From the NCBI GenBank assembly GCA_045345765.1, contig CP148265.1:806001-870000 (forward strand): DNA of 64,000 nucleotides, in the 5' to 3' direction. The notes below the pieces were generated by a model. It did no database searches. It was not told where the DNA came from and was given only the letters and a program-made list of their open reading frames with translations. A program made the position numbers and the translations under genes. The stretch's first letter is position 1. Each line of letters starts with the position of its first letter. Of this stretch, positions 38,843 to 48,779 are shown piece after piece. The stretch is from JAOARY01 sp045345765. Its GTDB lineage: Bacteria > Bacillota > Clostridia > Peptostreptococcales > Peptostreptococcaceae.

Positions 38843-39685
38843 CTAATTATTTATTTTAAGCCTTTCAACATGGATTGCCATATATCCAAGTTCCTGTTCA
38901 CTAACTTCAAGCTCATATTCTTCTTCTATCTTCTTTTGAATCTTTCTAATTATCTTAAAGGATTCCCTAAAATCTTCTTTTATACTATTTAGTATTGGAT
39001 TATTGACATTTTTACCAAGCCTTATTCTTTCTAATGCCCCTTGTATATGATTTACAAGTCTTTTATAAGTATATTCACTTTTGTTAAACTTAATATTCAA
39101 GTTTATTTCTATTATTTCTATAATTTCATTTAATATCCTAGTATTTTTCATAGTTTCTTTAACATTTACATTGTTTCTTGAAGAATGAAGATGCATTGCT
39201 ATAAATCCAATTTCACCAAAACCTAAATCTATATCAAGTTCTGATTTAATCATCTGCACTCCATCTTTTGCTATTAAAAATTCATCCTTATATAATATTT
39301 CAATCTCATTTATAAATGGATTATTTATATTAAGACCCATCTTAACTCTTTCTATTGCAAAAGCTATATGATCAGTTAATATTATATGTATATGAGAATT
39401 TAATTTTCCTAATTTTTTTTCAGCTTCCATTATTATATTTTCAGTTATTTCAATAATTCTTTCATCTATATTTTTAGCTATATTAAAATATTCTTTTTTG
39501 GTCTTTTCATCTTCTGCCACAAATGATTTTTGAATCTTATTTAAAGGTATATAAGTTTTTTTATTTTCTTTTTTTGAAAAACCAATACCTTTACCTATTA
39601 ATATAGTTTCATACTTATTTTCTAAATCATAAGCTAATACTATATTATTATTAAGTACTTTTAGTATTCTAAAATTATTTTTCAA
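38843..39685 (-). CDS. BglG/GlcT-family transcription antiterminator
   Basis: RNA-binding antiterminator of 280 residues. An N-terminal CAT domain (FRILKVLNNNIVLAYDLEN, VLIGKGIGFSKK-type stretch, about 1-60) binds the RAT hairpin. Two PTS regulation domains follow: PRD1 (about 66-170, with HIILTDHIAFAIERV and MHLHSSR) and PRD2 (about 175-280, with LVNHIQGALERI and MAIHVERLKIN), bearing the usual phosphorylatable His. A RAT site precedes its own gene and another precedes nagE, so it likely controls both. Phosphorylation by the PTS should set its activity. Confidence 0.9.
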   Translation of the reverse strand: MKNNFRILKVLNNNIVLAYDLENKYETILIGKGIGFSKKENKKTYIPLNKIQKSFVAEDEKTKKEYFNIAKNIDERIIEITENIIMEAEKKLGKLNSHIHIILTDHIAFAIERVKMGLNINNPFINEIEILYKDEFLIAKDGVQMIKSELDIDLGFGEIGFIAMHLHSSRNNVNVKETMKNTRILNEIIEIIEINLNIKFNKSEYTYKRLVNHIQGALERIRLGKNVNNPILNSIKEDFRESFKIIRKIQKKIEEEYELEVSEQELGYMAIHVERLKINN

Positions 39686-39781
39686 AAAACTCCCTCCTAA
39701 AATCTTACGACTCTTCTTTATATACCATAAATTAAGATAAAATAAAAATTAAATAATTTTAAAAATTTATTTTAAAATAAA

Positions 39782-39902
39782 AAAACACAAACAAATACAA
39801 AAAGCCTGTAGCCTTTTATATAGGTTTATGCCTGAATTCAGTAACACACCTTATTTATCATTTAATTATCTTAAGTATATATTTTAGGAAAACATTTGTC
39901 AA
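39782..39902 (-). promoter_or_regulatory. Promoter and RAT leader of the antiterminator gene
   Basis: Minus-strand TTGACA (39902-39897), 17-base spacer, TATACT (39879-39874). About 25 bases later come GTGTTACTGAATTCAGGCAT and AAAC, a RAT with CTG/CAG stem, then a weak AAAAG..CTTTT hairpin and T-rich run (39800-39782). Suggests autoregulation by antitermination. Confidence 0.75.
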
Positions 39903-39936
39903 GACCTTTATATTGACATAAAAAAATAAAAGAACC

Positions 39937-40028
39937 TACCCAACCAAGAAACCTATCTACAATATACTGTGTTGTAAATTTTAAACAAACACAATATATT
40001 GTTGTTTTTTTCCTTAGTGCGATAACCC
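39937..40028. repeat. Dispersed long palindromic element, copy B
   Basis: Contains CTACAATATACTGTGTT and AACACAATATATTGTTGT as opposed arms, ending TTCCTTAGTGCGATAACCCC. It aligns with the reverse complement of 16399-16483 through both arms and the right end. It lies downstream of the minus-strand PAS gene, so it may end that transcript. Confidence 0.7.
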
Positions 40029-40061
40029 CTTTTTTTATAACATAATGCTATTTATTATAAA

Positions 40062-40931
40062 TCACATGGCAGATTTTCTTAATATTTTTGTTTCTAAATT
40101 TCTTAATACATCGTCAATTTTATCTGTCTTTGATAACATTAAAGATGCGCCACAAGCTCTAATTTTTAATATACTCATTCCATTTCTTATAAGTGCATTT
40201 TCTATTGCTGTTATTAATTTTTCTTTAACCATATTGATTAAAACTGGTTTTGTATTTTTTAATATTATTAGAAATTTCTCTTCGTCAAATCTAAATTTTA
40301 TGCTATCTTCGTTTGTATTTCTCTTTACTGCTGATGCTGCTTGTAAAATCATTCTTCTTTTTATATCTTTTTTGTATTTTTTATGAGATTCATATAAATT
40401 AGACAATTCTATCATTATAGCACCAGCCATATTATCTTCATCTATTTGAGTTAATACTCCATTAAATGTTGATTTTAAATGAGTTCTTTTTATAAATTTA
40501 GTTTCATCATCTACTGAATTTAACATTTTTAAATTATTCAATTCTTCTAAAGATAATATTACTTCATTTTTATTTTTAAATAATTCTACAGCTCCAACAA
40601 CATAATTTCCCTTGTTTATTATCGGAAATGCTTTAACTTCTATAGGCACTACTTTTCCCGTTTTATTCTTTACAAGATAGTCCCCTTTACTATATTCTCT
40701 TTGATTCATTGCAACATTAAGTGGACAATCACAGTCTTTAACTGCAACTCCTTTGTTGTTATAATGAAGTAAATATCCGTCCTTTGTTTTCTTTTCAATA
40801 ACCTGTTCTCTTTCATAACCTAATATTCTTTGAGCACTTTTATTCCAATAAACAATATTTCTATATTTATCAACCATAACTACACCTTCATAAAGATCAT
40901 CAAAAATTTCTTTATTTTGTTGAGTAAACAT
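40062..40931 (-). CDS. PAS protein with degenerate GGDEF domain
   Basis: Cytosolic protein of 289 residues. A PAS domain covers about residues 8-120 (VVMVDKYRNIVYWNKSAQRI, RILGYEREQVI, VPIEVKAFPI). The C-terminal 150 residues have GGDEF-like spacing (HLKSTFNGVLTQIDED, MAGAIMIEL), but the catalytic motif reads FRFDEEKFLI, so cyclase activity is unlikely. It may act as a sensor or effector. Monocistronic; AGGAGG-like site before the ATG. The 345 bases 40932-41276 up to the next gene hold only AT-rich divergent promoter DNA. Confidence 0.8.
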   Translation of the reverse strand: MFTQQNKEIFDDLYEGVVMVDKYRNIVYWNKSAQRILGYEREQVIEKKTKDGYLLHYNNKGVAVKDCDCPLNVAMNQREYSKGDYLVKNKTGKVVPIEVKAFPIINKGNYVVGAVELFKNKNEVILSLEELNNLKMLNSVDDETKFIKRTHLKSTFNGVLTQIDEDNMAGAIMIELSNLYESHKKYKKDIKRRMILQAASAVKRNTNEDSIKFRFDEEKFLIILKNTKPVLINMVKEKLITAIENALIRNGMSILKIRACGASLMLSKTDKIDDVLRNLETKILRKSAM

Positions 40932-41276
40932 AAATGCCTCCTAAAAACATACTTGTATTAAAAACTTATTACCAATATCTATATATAAGTTTTGTTTCAA
41001 AACTAATATTTATTTTAATTATATATATCTATTTTAATATTTATTGATTTATAAAACTATCATCGATTTATTATAATAATAAATTATTAAAAATAAAACA
41101 GTTTATTCAAAAATACTTTAAATAAAAAGCAATTAGTCCTTTAGTCCCATTATATTTATCGAAAATAAGTTTATTAACTTGAATAAATATTTATTTTTAT
41201 AAAAGCTAATATTTGTTTATATACAAAGTTTATATTGGGGTATTTAATATATAATACTTTAATTAGGAGGTTTCTC

Positions 41277-43211
41277 ATGACTATGAAATTAAAAAAAGAA
41301 ATTATAATAAAAAATATTATAGTTTTTAGTATATATTTAATAGGTTTAAATATTAATACATTCTTTAGCCTTTCTGATAATTTAGTTTTCACTTTTTTAC
41401 CTTCTACAGGAGTAGCTTTGGGTATTATTTTGACATTTGGAATAAAATATATTTATTCTTTATCTTTTGCTAATTTTATTTTTTATTTTTTCAGTTTAAA
41501 TTTTATAGAAAATATATATTTTAAAATTCTTTTCATTTTATTATTAACATTTATTAACATGCTTCAAATTTATATAATTAATAATACTCTTGATAAGTTT
41601 AACTTAGATAGAAATAATTTGTTTGAATCACCACAAAATTCTATTAGATATCTTTTTACTGTAGTTACTGCATCTTTGTTGTTTTCTATACTAAAAATAA
41701 TGGTGATAGATTTAAAATTAAACTCTACTTCATTAGATAATATTTATTTCATATTTGGATTTTCTATTTTCGACATAAATTCAATACTTTTAATTACACC
41801 ACTAATTCTTAGTCTTACTCGAAAAAAAACATTTTACGATACTGGCAAATTTACTGAACATATAATTATGCATATATATATATTATTCTTCTGTGCATTT
41901 TTACTTGTATTAAAACATAATCCAACAATAAGTTTTGCTGCTGCCATAATAATAATCGCACTAATATTATGGCCTTCTATGAGATTTAATTTATATAATT
42001 CATCAATTATAGTTTTTTTAATTTATTTAATTTCTACAGTTCTTACAAAATTGGAATTAGGAATTTTTTATACTGGTAATATGACTCAATCTATAGTAAT
42101 GCTCAAACTATTTATGATTGAAATATCAACCTTAAATATATTAATATCTTCAACCGTAAATGAACGAAGAAATGATTTAGCACGCATGGAAAGTCTCAAT
42201 GAAAATCTTGAAAATATAGTTCATACAAGAACTTTAGAACTTAATACAAAAAATAAAGCATTAAGAGAAGAAATAAAAAATAGAAAAAAAGCAGAAAAAA
42301 TCTTAAATGAGACAAAAAATTATTTAGATGGTATGAATAATAGATTATTTGAAATAAAAGAACTAGCACACCTTGGTTATTGGGAAGTTGATTTGGAAAC
42401 AGAAATGATTTATTTTGAAAGCCAAACAGCTATAATACTTGGATTGTCTCATATGGATGTATCTATTGATCTTAATGATTATTTAGACATTGTTGATGAT
42501 GATTATAAAGATATGCTTTTAAATTCATTAAATGATATGCAAAAAAGTAGAGTTCCTCAAAAAATACTTGTAAAACATAGTCTAAAAAACAATACTATAA
42601 ATTTTAGTATATTAAAAGGTAAATATATAAAAGAAAATAATCAACCGCCAAAATTAATGGGTTATTTAGTAGATAAGACAGACGAAATTTTGGCACAAAA
42701 TAAATTAGAATATTATGCAACAACAGATGAAATGACAGGACTTTTAAATAGACGAACTGGTTTACTTCTTTTAGAGAAAAATTTTGAAATGGCTAAAAGA
42801 AATCAAATCGAACTTAGTATCGCTTATATAGATGCCAATAATTTAAAATATATAAATGATAATTATGGACATAACGAAGGTGACTATCTTATCAAAACTA
42901 TATCAAATGTAATATTAGAATCTATAAGAGATACTGATTTTGCAAGTAGGCTTGGTGGAGATGAGATGTTAATCACATTTATTGATTGTAATTTTACAAA
43001 TTCAGAAATAATTATAAAAAGAATTGAAAATAAATTAAATAAAATAAATAAAGAAAATAATAAACCATTTAATATTATAATCAGTTATGGTATTAGTTCT
43101 TATTTAGATAACAAAATTCCTAATATAGATGATTTCATTGCAGATGCTGACAACAAGATGTATTTAGATAAACAAAACAAAAAAGCACTTGATAATAAAA
43201 ATAATCTGTGA
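41277..43211 (+). CDS. Membrane PAS-GGDEF diguanylate cyclase with GGDEM motif
   Basis: Integral-membrane sensor of 644 residues. About eight N-terminal helices (residues 10-290) resemble a MASE1-type sensory domain. A coiled linker follows (about 295-350), then a PAS domain (about 355-480, KELAHLGYWEVDLETEMIYF), and a GGDEF domain (about 485-640) with TDEMTGLLNRRTGL and DANNLKYINDNYGHNEGD. The signature is RLGGDEML, with Met in place of Phe, usually tolerated. Start at ATG 41277, behind AGGAGG; the longer frame lacks support. Probably makes c-di-GMP in response to an unknown membrane signal. Confidence 0.86.
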   Translation: MTMKLKKEIIIKNIIVFSIYLIGLNINTFFSLSDNLVFTFLPSTGVALGIILTFGIKYIYSLSFANFIFYFFSLNFIENIYFKILFILLLTFINMLQIYIINNTLDKFNLDRNNLFESPQNSIRYLFTVVTASLLFSILKIMVIDLKLNSTSLDNIYFIFGFSIFDINSILLITPLILSLTRKKTFYDTGKFTEHIIMHIYILFFCAFLLVLKHNPTISFAAAIIIIALILWPSMRFNLYNSSIIVFLIYLISTVLTKLELGIFYTGNMTQSIVMLKLFMIEISTLNILISSTVNERRNDLARMESLNENLENIVHTRTLELNTKNKALREEIKNRKKAEKILNETKNYLDGMNNRLFEIKELAHLGYWEVDLETEMIYFESQTAIILGLSHMDVSIDLNDYLDIVDDDYKDMLLNSLNDMQKSRVPQKILVKHSLKNNTINFSILKGKYIKENNQPPKLMGYLVDKTDEILAQNKLEYYATTDEMTGLLNRRTGLLLLEKNFEMAKRNQIELSIAYIDANNLKYINDNYGHNEGDYLIKTISNVILESIRDTDFASRLGGDEMLITFIDCNFTNSEIIIKRIENKLNKINKENNKPFNIIISYGISSYLDNKIPNIDDFIADADNKMYLDKQNKKALDNKNNL

Positions 43212-43268
43212 TAATATTTAATTAAACAAAAGTTTAAATAATAAACAAAAGTTAAGGTGATTAATTTG

Positions 43269-44360
43269 ATGACCAAGAGAGAAAAACAATTATTGGATTT
43301 AATTAAGCAAAATCCTCTTATTTCACAAAAAGAATTAGCAGAAGAATTAAATATCACTCGTTCTTCTGTAGCCGTTCATATAACTAATTTATTAAAAAAA
43401 GGTTATATCGTTGGTAAAGGCTATATATTAAGAGAACAAGGATATGTTTGTGTTATTGGTGGTTCAAATATTGATATTCAAGGATTCCCTAATTTTGTAC
43501 TAAAAGAACATGATTCTAATCCTGGTAGAGTAAAAATTTCACTTGGTGGTGTTGGTAGAAATATTGCCGAAAATATTTCTAAACTTCAAATCCCAGTTAA
43601 ATTAATATCTGCACTTGGCAATGATGTTTATGGTAATAAAATATTAGAAGAAGCTAGAATATCAGGAATTAATATGGAAGATAGTTTAATCTTCCAAGAC
43701 GAATCGACTTCAACTTATTTATCAATCTTAGATGAACAAGGTGATATGAAAGTTGCAATAGCACATATGGACGTTATAGATAAAATGACAATTGAATTTA
43801 TACGTGATAAATCTCATGTTATAAAAAATTCAAAAGTATGCGTTTTGGATACTAATTTACCAGAACATATACTGGACTACATTGTAAATAATTATAGTGA
43901 GACTAAGTTCTTTTTGGATACTGTTTCATCTAAAAAAGCTGAAAAAGTAAAAAGATTAATTGGAAAATTCCACACTATAAAACCTAATAAAATAGAAGCA
44001 GAAATTCTTAGTGGTATGAAAATAAACACTAAGGAAGATGTAAAAAAGGCAGGAAAATATTTCTTAGCACAAGGTGTAAAAAGAGTATTTATAAGTTTAT
44101 CTGGTGATGGTCTTTATTATTTGGATGAAAATAATGAAGGTTTTATGGAGAATAAAGATGTTGAAGTCGTCAATGCAACTGGTGCTGGAGATGCTTTTAG
44201 TGCTGGACTTGTATATACTTTTTTACAAAACTATAATATCGAAGAAAGTGCAAAATTCTGCATGGGTGCAGCTATAATGGCTATAAGTCACGAAGACACT
44301 ATTAACCCTAATTTATCTTATGAAAATATTTTAAAAATAATGAAGGAGCTAAAAATATGA
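43269..44360 (+). CDS. psuK: Pseudouridine kinase with N-terminal winged helix
   Basis: PfkB-family kinase phosphorylating pseudouridine to pseudouridine 5'-phosphate. Residues 1-55 are a winged-helix domain (LLDLIKQNPLISQKELAEEL, ITRSSVAVHITNLLKKGYI), common in PsuK of Firmicutes. The kinase body follows with GGSNIDIQGFP (about 63), GGVGRNIAENI (about 92) and the catalytic NATGAGDAFSAGL (about 302). The last bases overlap psuG (ATGA), so the two are one operon. Start at ATG 43269 downstream of AAGGTG. Confidence 0.92.
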   Translation: MTKREKQLLDLIKQNPLISQKELAEELNITRSSVAVHITNLLKKGYIVGKGYILREQGYVCVIGGSNIDIQGFPNFVLKEHDSNPGRVKISLGGVGRNIAENISKLQIPVKLISALGNDVYGNKILEEARISGINMEDSLIFQDESTSTYLSILDEQGDMKVAIAHMDVIDKMTIEFIRDKSHVIKNSKVCVLDTNLPEHILDYIVNNYSETKFFLDTVSSKKAEKVKRLIGKFHTIKPNKIEAEILSGMKINTKEDVKKAGKYFLAQGVKRVFISLSGDGLYYLDENNEGFMENKDVEVVNATGAGDAFSAGLVYTFLQNYNIEESAKFCMGAAIMAISHEDTINPNLSYENILKIMKELKI

Positions 44361-45280
44361 AATTAGAAAATTACATTCACATAAAAGAAGAAGTTAAAGA
44401 AGCTTTAAAAGCAAATAAACCTGTTGTAGCATTAGAATCTACTATAATATCACATGGTATGCCATATCCTAAAAATGTTGAAACTGCACTTAAAGTTGAG
44501 TCTATAATAAGAGAAAATGGTGCAATACCAGCTACAATAGCTATATTAGATGGTATTATAAAAGTAGGTCTTACAAAAGAAGAAATTGATCATTTAGGAA
44601 AAAGTGATAATGTTGTAAAAGCATCGAGAAGAGACTTACCTTTTATAATTTCAAAAAAATTAGATGGCGCTACAACAGTTGCTTCAACTATGATAGGTGC
44701 TAGTCTAGCAGGTATTAAAATATTTGCTACTGGTGGTATCGGTGGAGTTCATCGAGGAGCACAACAAACATTTGATATATCAGCAGATTTAGAAGAATTA
44801 TCAAAAACAGATGTAGCAGTTGTTTGTGCTGGAGCTAAATCAATATTAGATATAGGTCTTACATTAGAATATCTTGAAACAAATGGTGTTCCTGTTGTTG
44901 GATACAAAACTAAAGAATTACCTGCATTCTATACTATAAAAAGCGGATTTGATGTTGATTATAGAGTTGATAGCGAAGAAGAATTAGCAAAAGCTTTAAA
45001 AGCTAAATGGGATTTAGAATTAAATGGTGGTGTAGTTGTTGCAAATCCAATACCAGAAGAATTTTCTATGGATTATGATGAAATAACAAATACAATAAAT
45101 GATGCTGTTAAAGAAGCTGAAGAAAAAGGTATCAAAGGAAAAGAAAGCACACCATTTTTACTATCTAAAATCAAAGATATAACAAAAGGAAAAAGTTTAG
45201 ATGCTAATATAGAATTAGTTTACAATAACGCTAGATTAGGTGCTAAACTAGCTGTAGAACTTTCGAAATTAGAAAAATAA
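44357..45280 (+). CDS. psuG: Pseudouridine-5'-phosphate glycosidase
   Basis: Lyase of 307 residues splitting pseudouridine 5'-phosphate to uracil and ribose 5-phosphate. ALESTIISHGMPYPKN (about residue 26), GASLAGIKIFATGGIGGVHRG (about 115) and FDISADLEEL are the family motifs, with the conserved Lys in AGAKSILDIGLTLEYLETNG near 160. Translation is coupled to psuK by a four-base overlap. Breaks down the RNA-derived pseudouridine as carbon and uracil source. Confidence 0.96.
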   Translation: MKLENYIHIKEEVKEALKANKPVVALESTIISHGMPYPKNVETALKVESIIRENGAIPATIAILDGIIKVGLTKEEIDHLGKSDNVVKASRRDLPFIISKKLDGATTVASTMIGASLAGIKIFATGGIGGVHRGAQQTFDISADLEELSKTDVAVVCAGAKSILDIGLTLEYLETNGVPVVGYKTKELPAFYTIKSGFDVDYRVDSEEELAKALKAKWDLELNGGVVVANPIPEEFSMDYDEITNTINDAVKEAEEKGIKGKESTPFLLSKIKDITKGKSLDANIELVYNNARLGAKLAVELSKLEK

Positions 45281-45297
45281 ATATTAAAATATCTCTA

Positions 45298-45333
45298 AAG
45301 AGGCTGTTTTTATTGAATTAACAGCCTCTTTTT
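45298..45333 (+). terminator. Intrinsic terminator after psuG
   Basis: AAGAGGCTGTT / AACAGCCTCTT arms with TTTTTT tail. Confidence 0.9.
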
Positions 45334-45546
45334 TGTTGTCCTATAATACATTCAACTCACCTTAGCATCCTATTTTTTAATTAAATTCACTTTTCTTAAA
45401 ATTTTTTATCATATATTATTATATGTTTTTCTTAAAATTATGATTTTAACTACAAAATACATAATAAAAATATATAAAATAAAAAATTATGGGTATTTTT
45501 TTTTAAAAGACAATATTTTTTTATTATAAAATTAGGATGTGTTTTT

Positions 45547-46980
45547 ATGAATAATCTTAGTCTATTATCAAATATCGCATTAAAATTTACGAATTTACAT
45601 GACTTTGATGATCAAATGAATTCTGTAATGCGATTACTTGGAAAATATTACAAAGTAAGTAGAGTTTATATATTTATTAATGAAGATGAAAATACTTGTA
45701 GTAATAAATATGAATGGTGTAATAATGGTATAAAACCACAGATGCATAAATTACAATCTATACCTCATGACTTAATTCCATCTTGGAAAAAACGCATGTT
45801 AAAAGATAATATAATAAATACCTCAGATATAAATACATTAGAAATAGATATACAAAATATATTAAAACCTCAAAATGTTAAATCATTACTTTCTATAGCC
45901 TTATTTATAGATGATAGAGTTCAAGGTTTTATAGGTTTTGACCAATGTTTTAAAAATAGAGTTTGGAAATTAAAAGAAGTAGAAATATTAAGAATAATAT
46001 CTGGAATAATATCTAATGCTTATACTAAAAATTTATTCTATTCAAAATTAAAAAAAGAACAAGCAAAATTAAAAAAAGAACAAACAAAATTAAAAAATAT
46101 AATAGAAGGTACCAATATGGGTACTTGGGAATGGAATGTACAAACTGGAGAAACTATTTTTAATCAAAGATGGGCACAAATAATAGGTTATACATTAGAA
46201 GAATTGGAACCCATTGATATAAATACTTGGATAAAATATGTATATAAAGAGGATTTAGAAGAATCAAACACAATATTAAACAAACATTTTAGAAATGAAC
46301 TTCCTTATTATGAATGTGAAGCAAGAATGAAACATAAAAACGGTGAAACTGTATGGGTATTGGATAGAGGAAAAGTTATTAAATGGGACAAAGATGGTAA
46401 ACCTCTTAAAATGTTTGGAGTTCATCTTGATATAACCAAACGAAAAAAATTAGAAGAAGAAATTAAAAATATATCTATTAAAGATTCTCTTACAAATATC
46501 TATAATAGAAGATATGCATTTGAAAGATTAAGAAAACTCTATAGTCAATATAAAAGAGATGGTAATATTTTTTCAATTGCTATTTTAGATATTGACTTAT
46601 TTAAAAATGTTAATGATACTCATGGACATCTGGCTGGTGATTTTGTATTAAAAGAATTTGCAAATGATATCAAATTAAATATTAGAGATTATGATTTACT
46701 TTCTCGATATGGAGGAGAGGAATTTTTGATTATATTTCCAAATTCAAACAAATACGATGCTTCTATTATTGTAAAAAGGATTTTATCATTAGTTCGAAAT
46801 AAATTATATATTTTTAATGATAATAGAATTCAAATCACCTTTAGTGCTGGGATTTGTGATGTTTCTAATGTTAATATATCCGATACTTATATAGATGATT
46901 TGATTGACCTTGCTGATAAAAGACTTTATAGTGCAAAAGAATCTGGACGAAATAAAATAGTAACAGAAGGTTATTTTTAA
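45547..46980 (+). CDS. GAF-PAS-GGDEF diguanylate cyclase
   Basis: Soluble protein of 477 residues. A GAF-type domain fills about residues 1-160 (YYKVSRVYIFINEDE, FIDDRVQGFIGFD). A short Lys/Glu linker made of repeated KLKKEQ units is at 169-186. A PAS domain covers about 188-305 (NMGTWEWNVQTGETIFNQRW, GYTLEELEPI), and a full GGDEF domain about 310-475 (DSLTNIYNRRYAFERL, DIDLFKNVNDTHGHLAGD, SRYGGEEFLIIFP). Motif intact, so it should make c-di-GMP. It stands alone between psuG and the carbonic anhydrase gene. Confidence 0.9.
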   Translation: MNNLSLLSNIALKFTNLHDFDDQMNSVMRLLGKYYKVSRVYIFINEDENTCSNKYEWCNNGIKPQMHKLQSIPHDLIPSWKKRMLKDNIINTSDINTLEIDIQNILKPQNVKSLLSIALFIDDRVQGFIGFDQCFKNRVWKLKEVEILRIISGIISNAYTKNLFYSKLKKEQAKLKKEQTKLKNIIEGTNMGTWEWNVQTGETIFNQRWAQIIGYTLEELEPIDINTWIKYVYKEDLEESNTILNKHFRNELPYYECEARMKHKNGETVWVLDRGKVIKWDKDGKPLKMFGVHLDITKRKKLEEEIKNISIKDSLTNIYNRRYAFERLRKLYSQYKRDGNIFSIAILDIDLFKNVNDTHGHLAGDFVLKEFANDIKLNIRDYDLLSRYGGEEFLIIFPNSNKYDASIIVKRILSLVRNKLYIFNDNRIQITFSAGICDVSNVNISDTYIDDLIDLADKRLYSAKESGRNKIVTEGYF

Positions 46981-47095
46981 AAATTAAAATTTAGAAATTA
47001 AAATAAGTATTAGTTTAAAATCATTATAATAAAAGTCTTTTTTCTTTATATTCTTTATAGTATTATAATAAGAAAGGAAAAAGAGAGGTAGAAAA

Positions 47096-47653
47096 ATGAG
47101 TAGATTAAGTGAAATGTTAGAGTTTAATAAAAGTTTTGTTGAAAATGAGGAATATTTAAAATATAGTGCAGACAAATATCCAAATAAAAAAATAGTTATA
47201 TTATCATGTATGGATACAAGACTTACAGAACTTTTACCTAAAGCTTTAAATTTAAAAAATGGTGATGCTAAAATAATAAAAAATGCAGGTGCTGTTATAA
47301 CTCATCCTTTTGGTAGTATAGCTAGAAGTATATTAGTTGCTATTTACGAATTAAAAGCTGAAGAAGTTTTTATAATAGGTCATCATGGCTGTGGAATGAG
47401 CAAAGTTGATTATAATAAAACCTTAGAAAAAATATATCAAAGAGGCATAAAAGAAGAAACTGTAAATAATTTAACTCATTCTGGTATAGATTTGAAGAAA
47501 TGGTTTGAAGGATTTTCTTGTATATATGATTCTGTAAAAGAAACAGTATCAAAAATGAAAAATCATCCTCTTATGCCTGCTGATATAAAAGTTCATGGAC
47601 TTGTTATGGATCCAAAAACAGCAAAATTAGAATTAGTTGTTGATGATAACTAA
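47096..47653 (+). CDS. Beta-class carbonic anhydrase
   Basis: Zinc enzyme of 185 residues hydrating CO2. Metal and catalytic residues are in place: Cys38-x-Asp40-x-Arg42 (SCMDTRLTELLP), His96 and Cys99 (GHHGCGM). NAGAVITHPFGSIARSI is the usual middle motif. The short type with the CMDxR motif is widespread in Firmicutes. AGAGAGG precedes the ATG. The larE gene follows after 54 bases. Confidence 0.93.
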   Translation: MSRLSEMLEFNKSFVENEEYLKYSADKYPNKKIVILSCMDTRLTELLPKALNLKNGDAKIIKNAGAVITHPFGSIARSILVAIYELKAEEVFIIGHHGCGMSKVDYNKTLEKIYQRGIKEETVNNLTHSGIDLKKWFEGFSCIYDSVKETVSKMKNHPLMPADIKVHGLVMDPKTAKLELVVDDN

Positions 47654-47707
47654 TATATTTTTCCTATATATAATGAAATATTTAATAAAAGTTAGAAGGA
47701 TGGTTTT

Positions 47708-48511
47708 ATGCAAAACAATACATTATTAAATAAAATAGACAACTTAAAAAAATATCTAAATAATCATAAAAAATTTGCAGTAGCCTTTTCTGGTGGTGTT
47801 GATAGTAGCTTTTTATCAAAAATAGCTTCTATTTCTAATAACGACTTTATTGCTATTACTATAAAAAGTCCATTTATAAAAGTTCAAGAATTAGATGAAA
47901 GTATAGAGTTTTGTAAAAAGTTAAATATAAATCATCATATAATTGATGTAGATATATTATCTAATGATGAAATTATCTCTAATAAAAAAGATAGATGTTA
48001 TACTTGTAAAAAAGCAATCTTTAATCATATAATTGATTTTGCTAAAAAAAATAATATAGAAACTATTATGGATGGTTCAAATTTTGATGATTTAAAAGAT
48101 TATAGACCTGGTATGAAAGCTTTGGTTGAATTAAATATAAAAAGTCCTTTAAAAGAACTTAAATTTACAAAAAACGAAATTCGAGAAGGTCTTAAATATT
48201 TTAATCTAAAAGAATATAAAAAACCATCAGCTGCATGCTTGGCTTCTAGAATTCCTTATGATGAAACTATCACTTTAGAAAAACTAAGAATAATAGAAGA
48301 AAGCGAAAAATTAATATGCAACTTGGGTTTTGATGTTGTTAGAGTTAGACTTCATGATTCTAATCTAGCAAGAATAGAAATTGGTGAGGATGAGTTTGAT
48401 AAAATTCTTGATAAAAAGATTCTAAATAAAATACAAACTAAATTAAAAAAATTAAATATCAAACATATAACTTTAGATTTAGCTGGATATAAAATGGGCA
48501 GTCTAAACTAA
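47708..48511 (+). CDS. larE: LarE-like ATP-dependent sulfur transferase
   Basis: PP-loop enzyme of 267 residues that donates sulfur in nickel-pincer cofactor synthesis. SGGVDSSFL (residues 28-36) is the PP-loop; Cys97 and Cys100 (RCYTCKKAIF) and Cys177 (PSAACLASRIPY) match the sulfur-donor region of Lactobacillus LarE, whose sacrificial Cys is 176. No larB, larC or lactate racemase lies in the window, so it might serve another thiolation route. AGAAGGATGG precedes the ATG. Confidence 0.87.
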   Translation: MQNNTLLNKIDNLKKYLNNHKKFAVAFSGGVDSSFLSKIASISNNDFIAITIKSPFIKVQELDESIEFCKKLNINHHIIDVDILSNDEIISNKKDRCYTCKKAIFNHIIDFAKKNNIETIMDGSNFDDLKDYRPGMKALVELNIKSPLKELKFTKNEIREGLKYFNLKEYKKPSAACLASRIPYDETITLEKLRIIEESEKLICNLGFDVVRVRLHDSNLARIEIGEDEFDKILDKKILNKIQTKLKKLNIKHITLDLAGYKMGSLN

Positions 48512-48561
48512 ATTGTAAGATATTTATATATTTTTAATATCTTATAAAATAATTAAACGCT

Positions 48562-48612
48562 AAAGGGAATTAGTTAAAATAATTAAAACTATTTTAACTA
48601 ATTCCCTTTTTA
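48562..48612 (+). terminator. Intrinsic terminator after larE
   Basis: AAAGGGAATTAGTTAAAAT and ATTTTAACTAATTCCCTTT arms, then TTTATTTAT. Confidence 0.9.
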
Positions 48613-48779
48613 TTTATATAAAAATATTTATAATATCATTTCTAAGCATATTTTTTAATTATTTAATAAAATATTTTTATCTTAGTTTTTTACACTAAAT
48701 AAAAAAACAAAATCAATTTTATTAAATACTTTGATAAAATCAAATCTTTGTTTTATTTTGTAGATTATTGTCATTTTTA

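Noticed and set aside
40045..40386. 113-codon hydrophobic plus-strand frame
   Set aside because: Antisense to the PAS protein; the hydrophobic look comes from reverse-reading Lys/Asn-rich codons in AT-rich DNA.
40062..40931. Active diguanylate cyclase
   Set aside because: The position of GGDEF reads RFDEEKF, so catalytic residues are missing.
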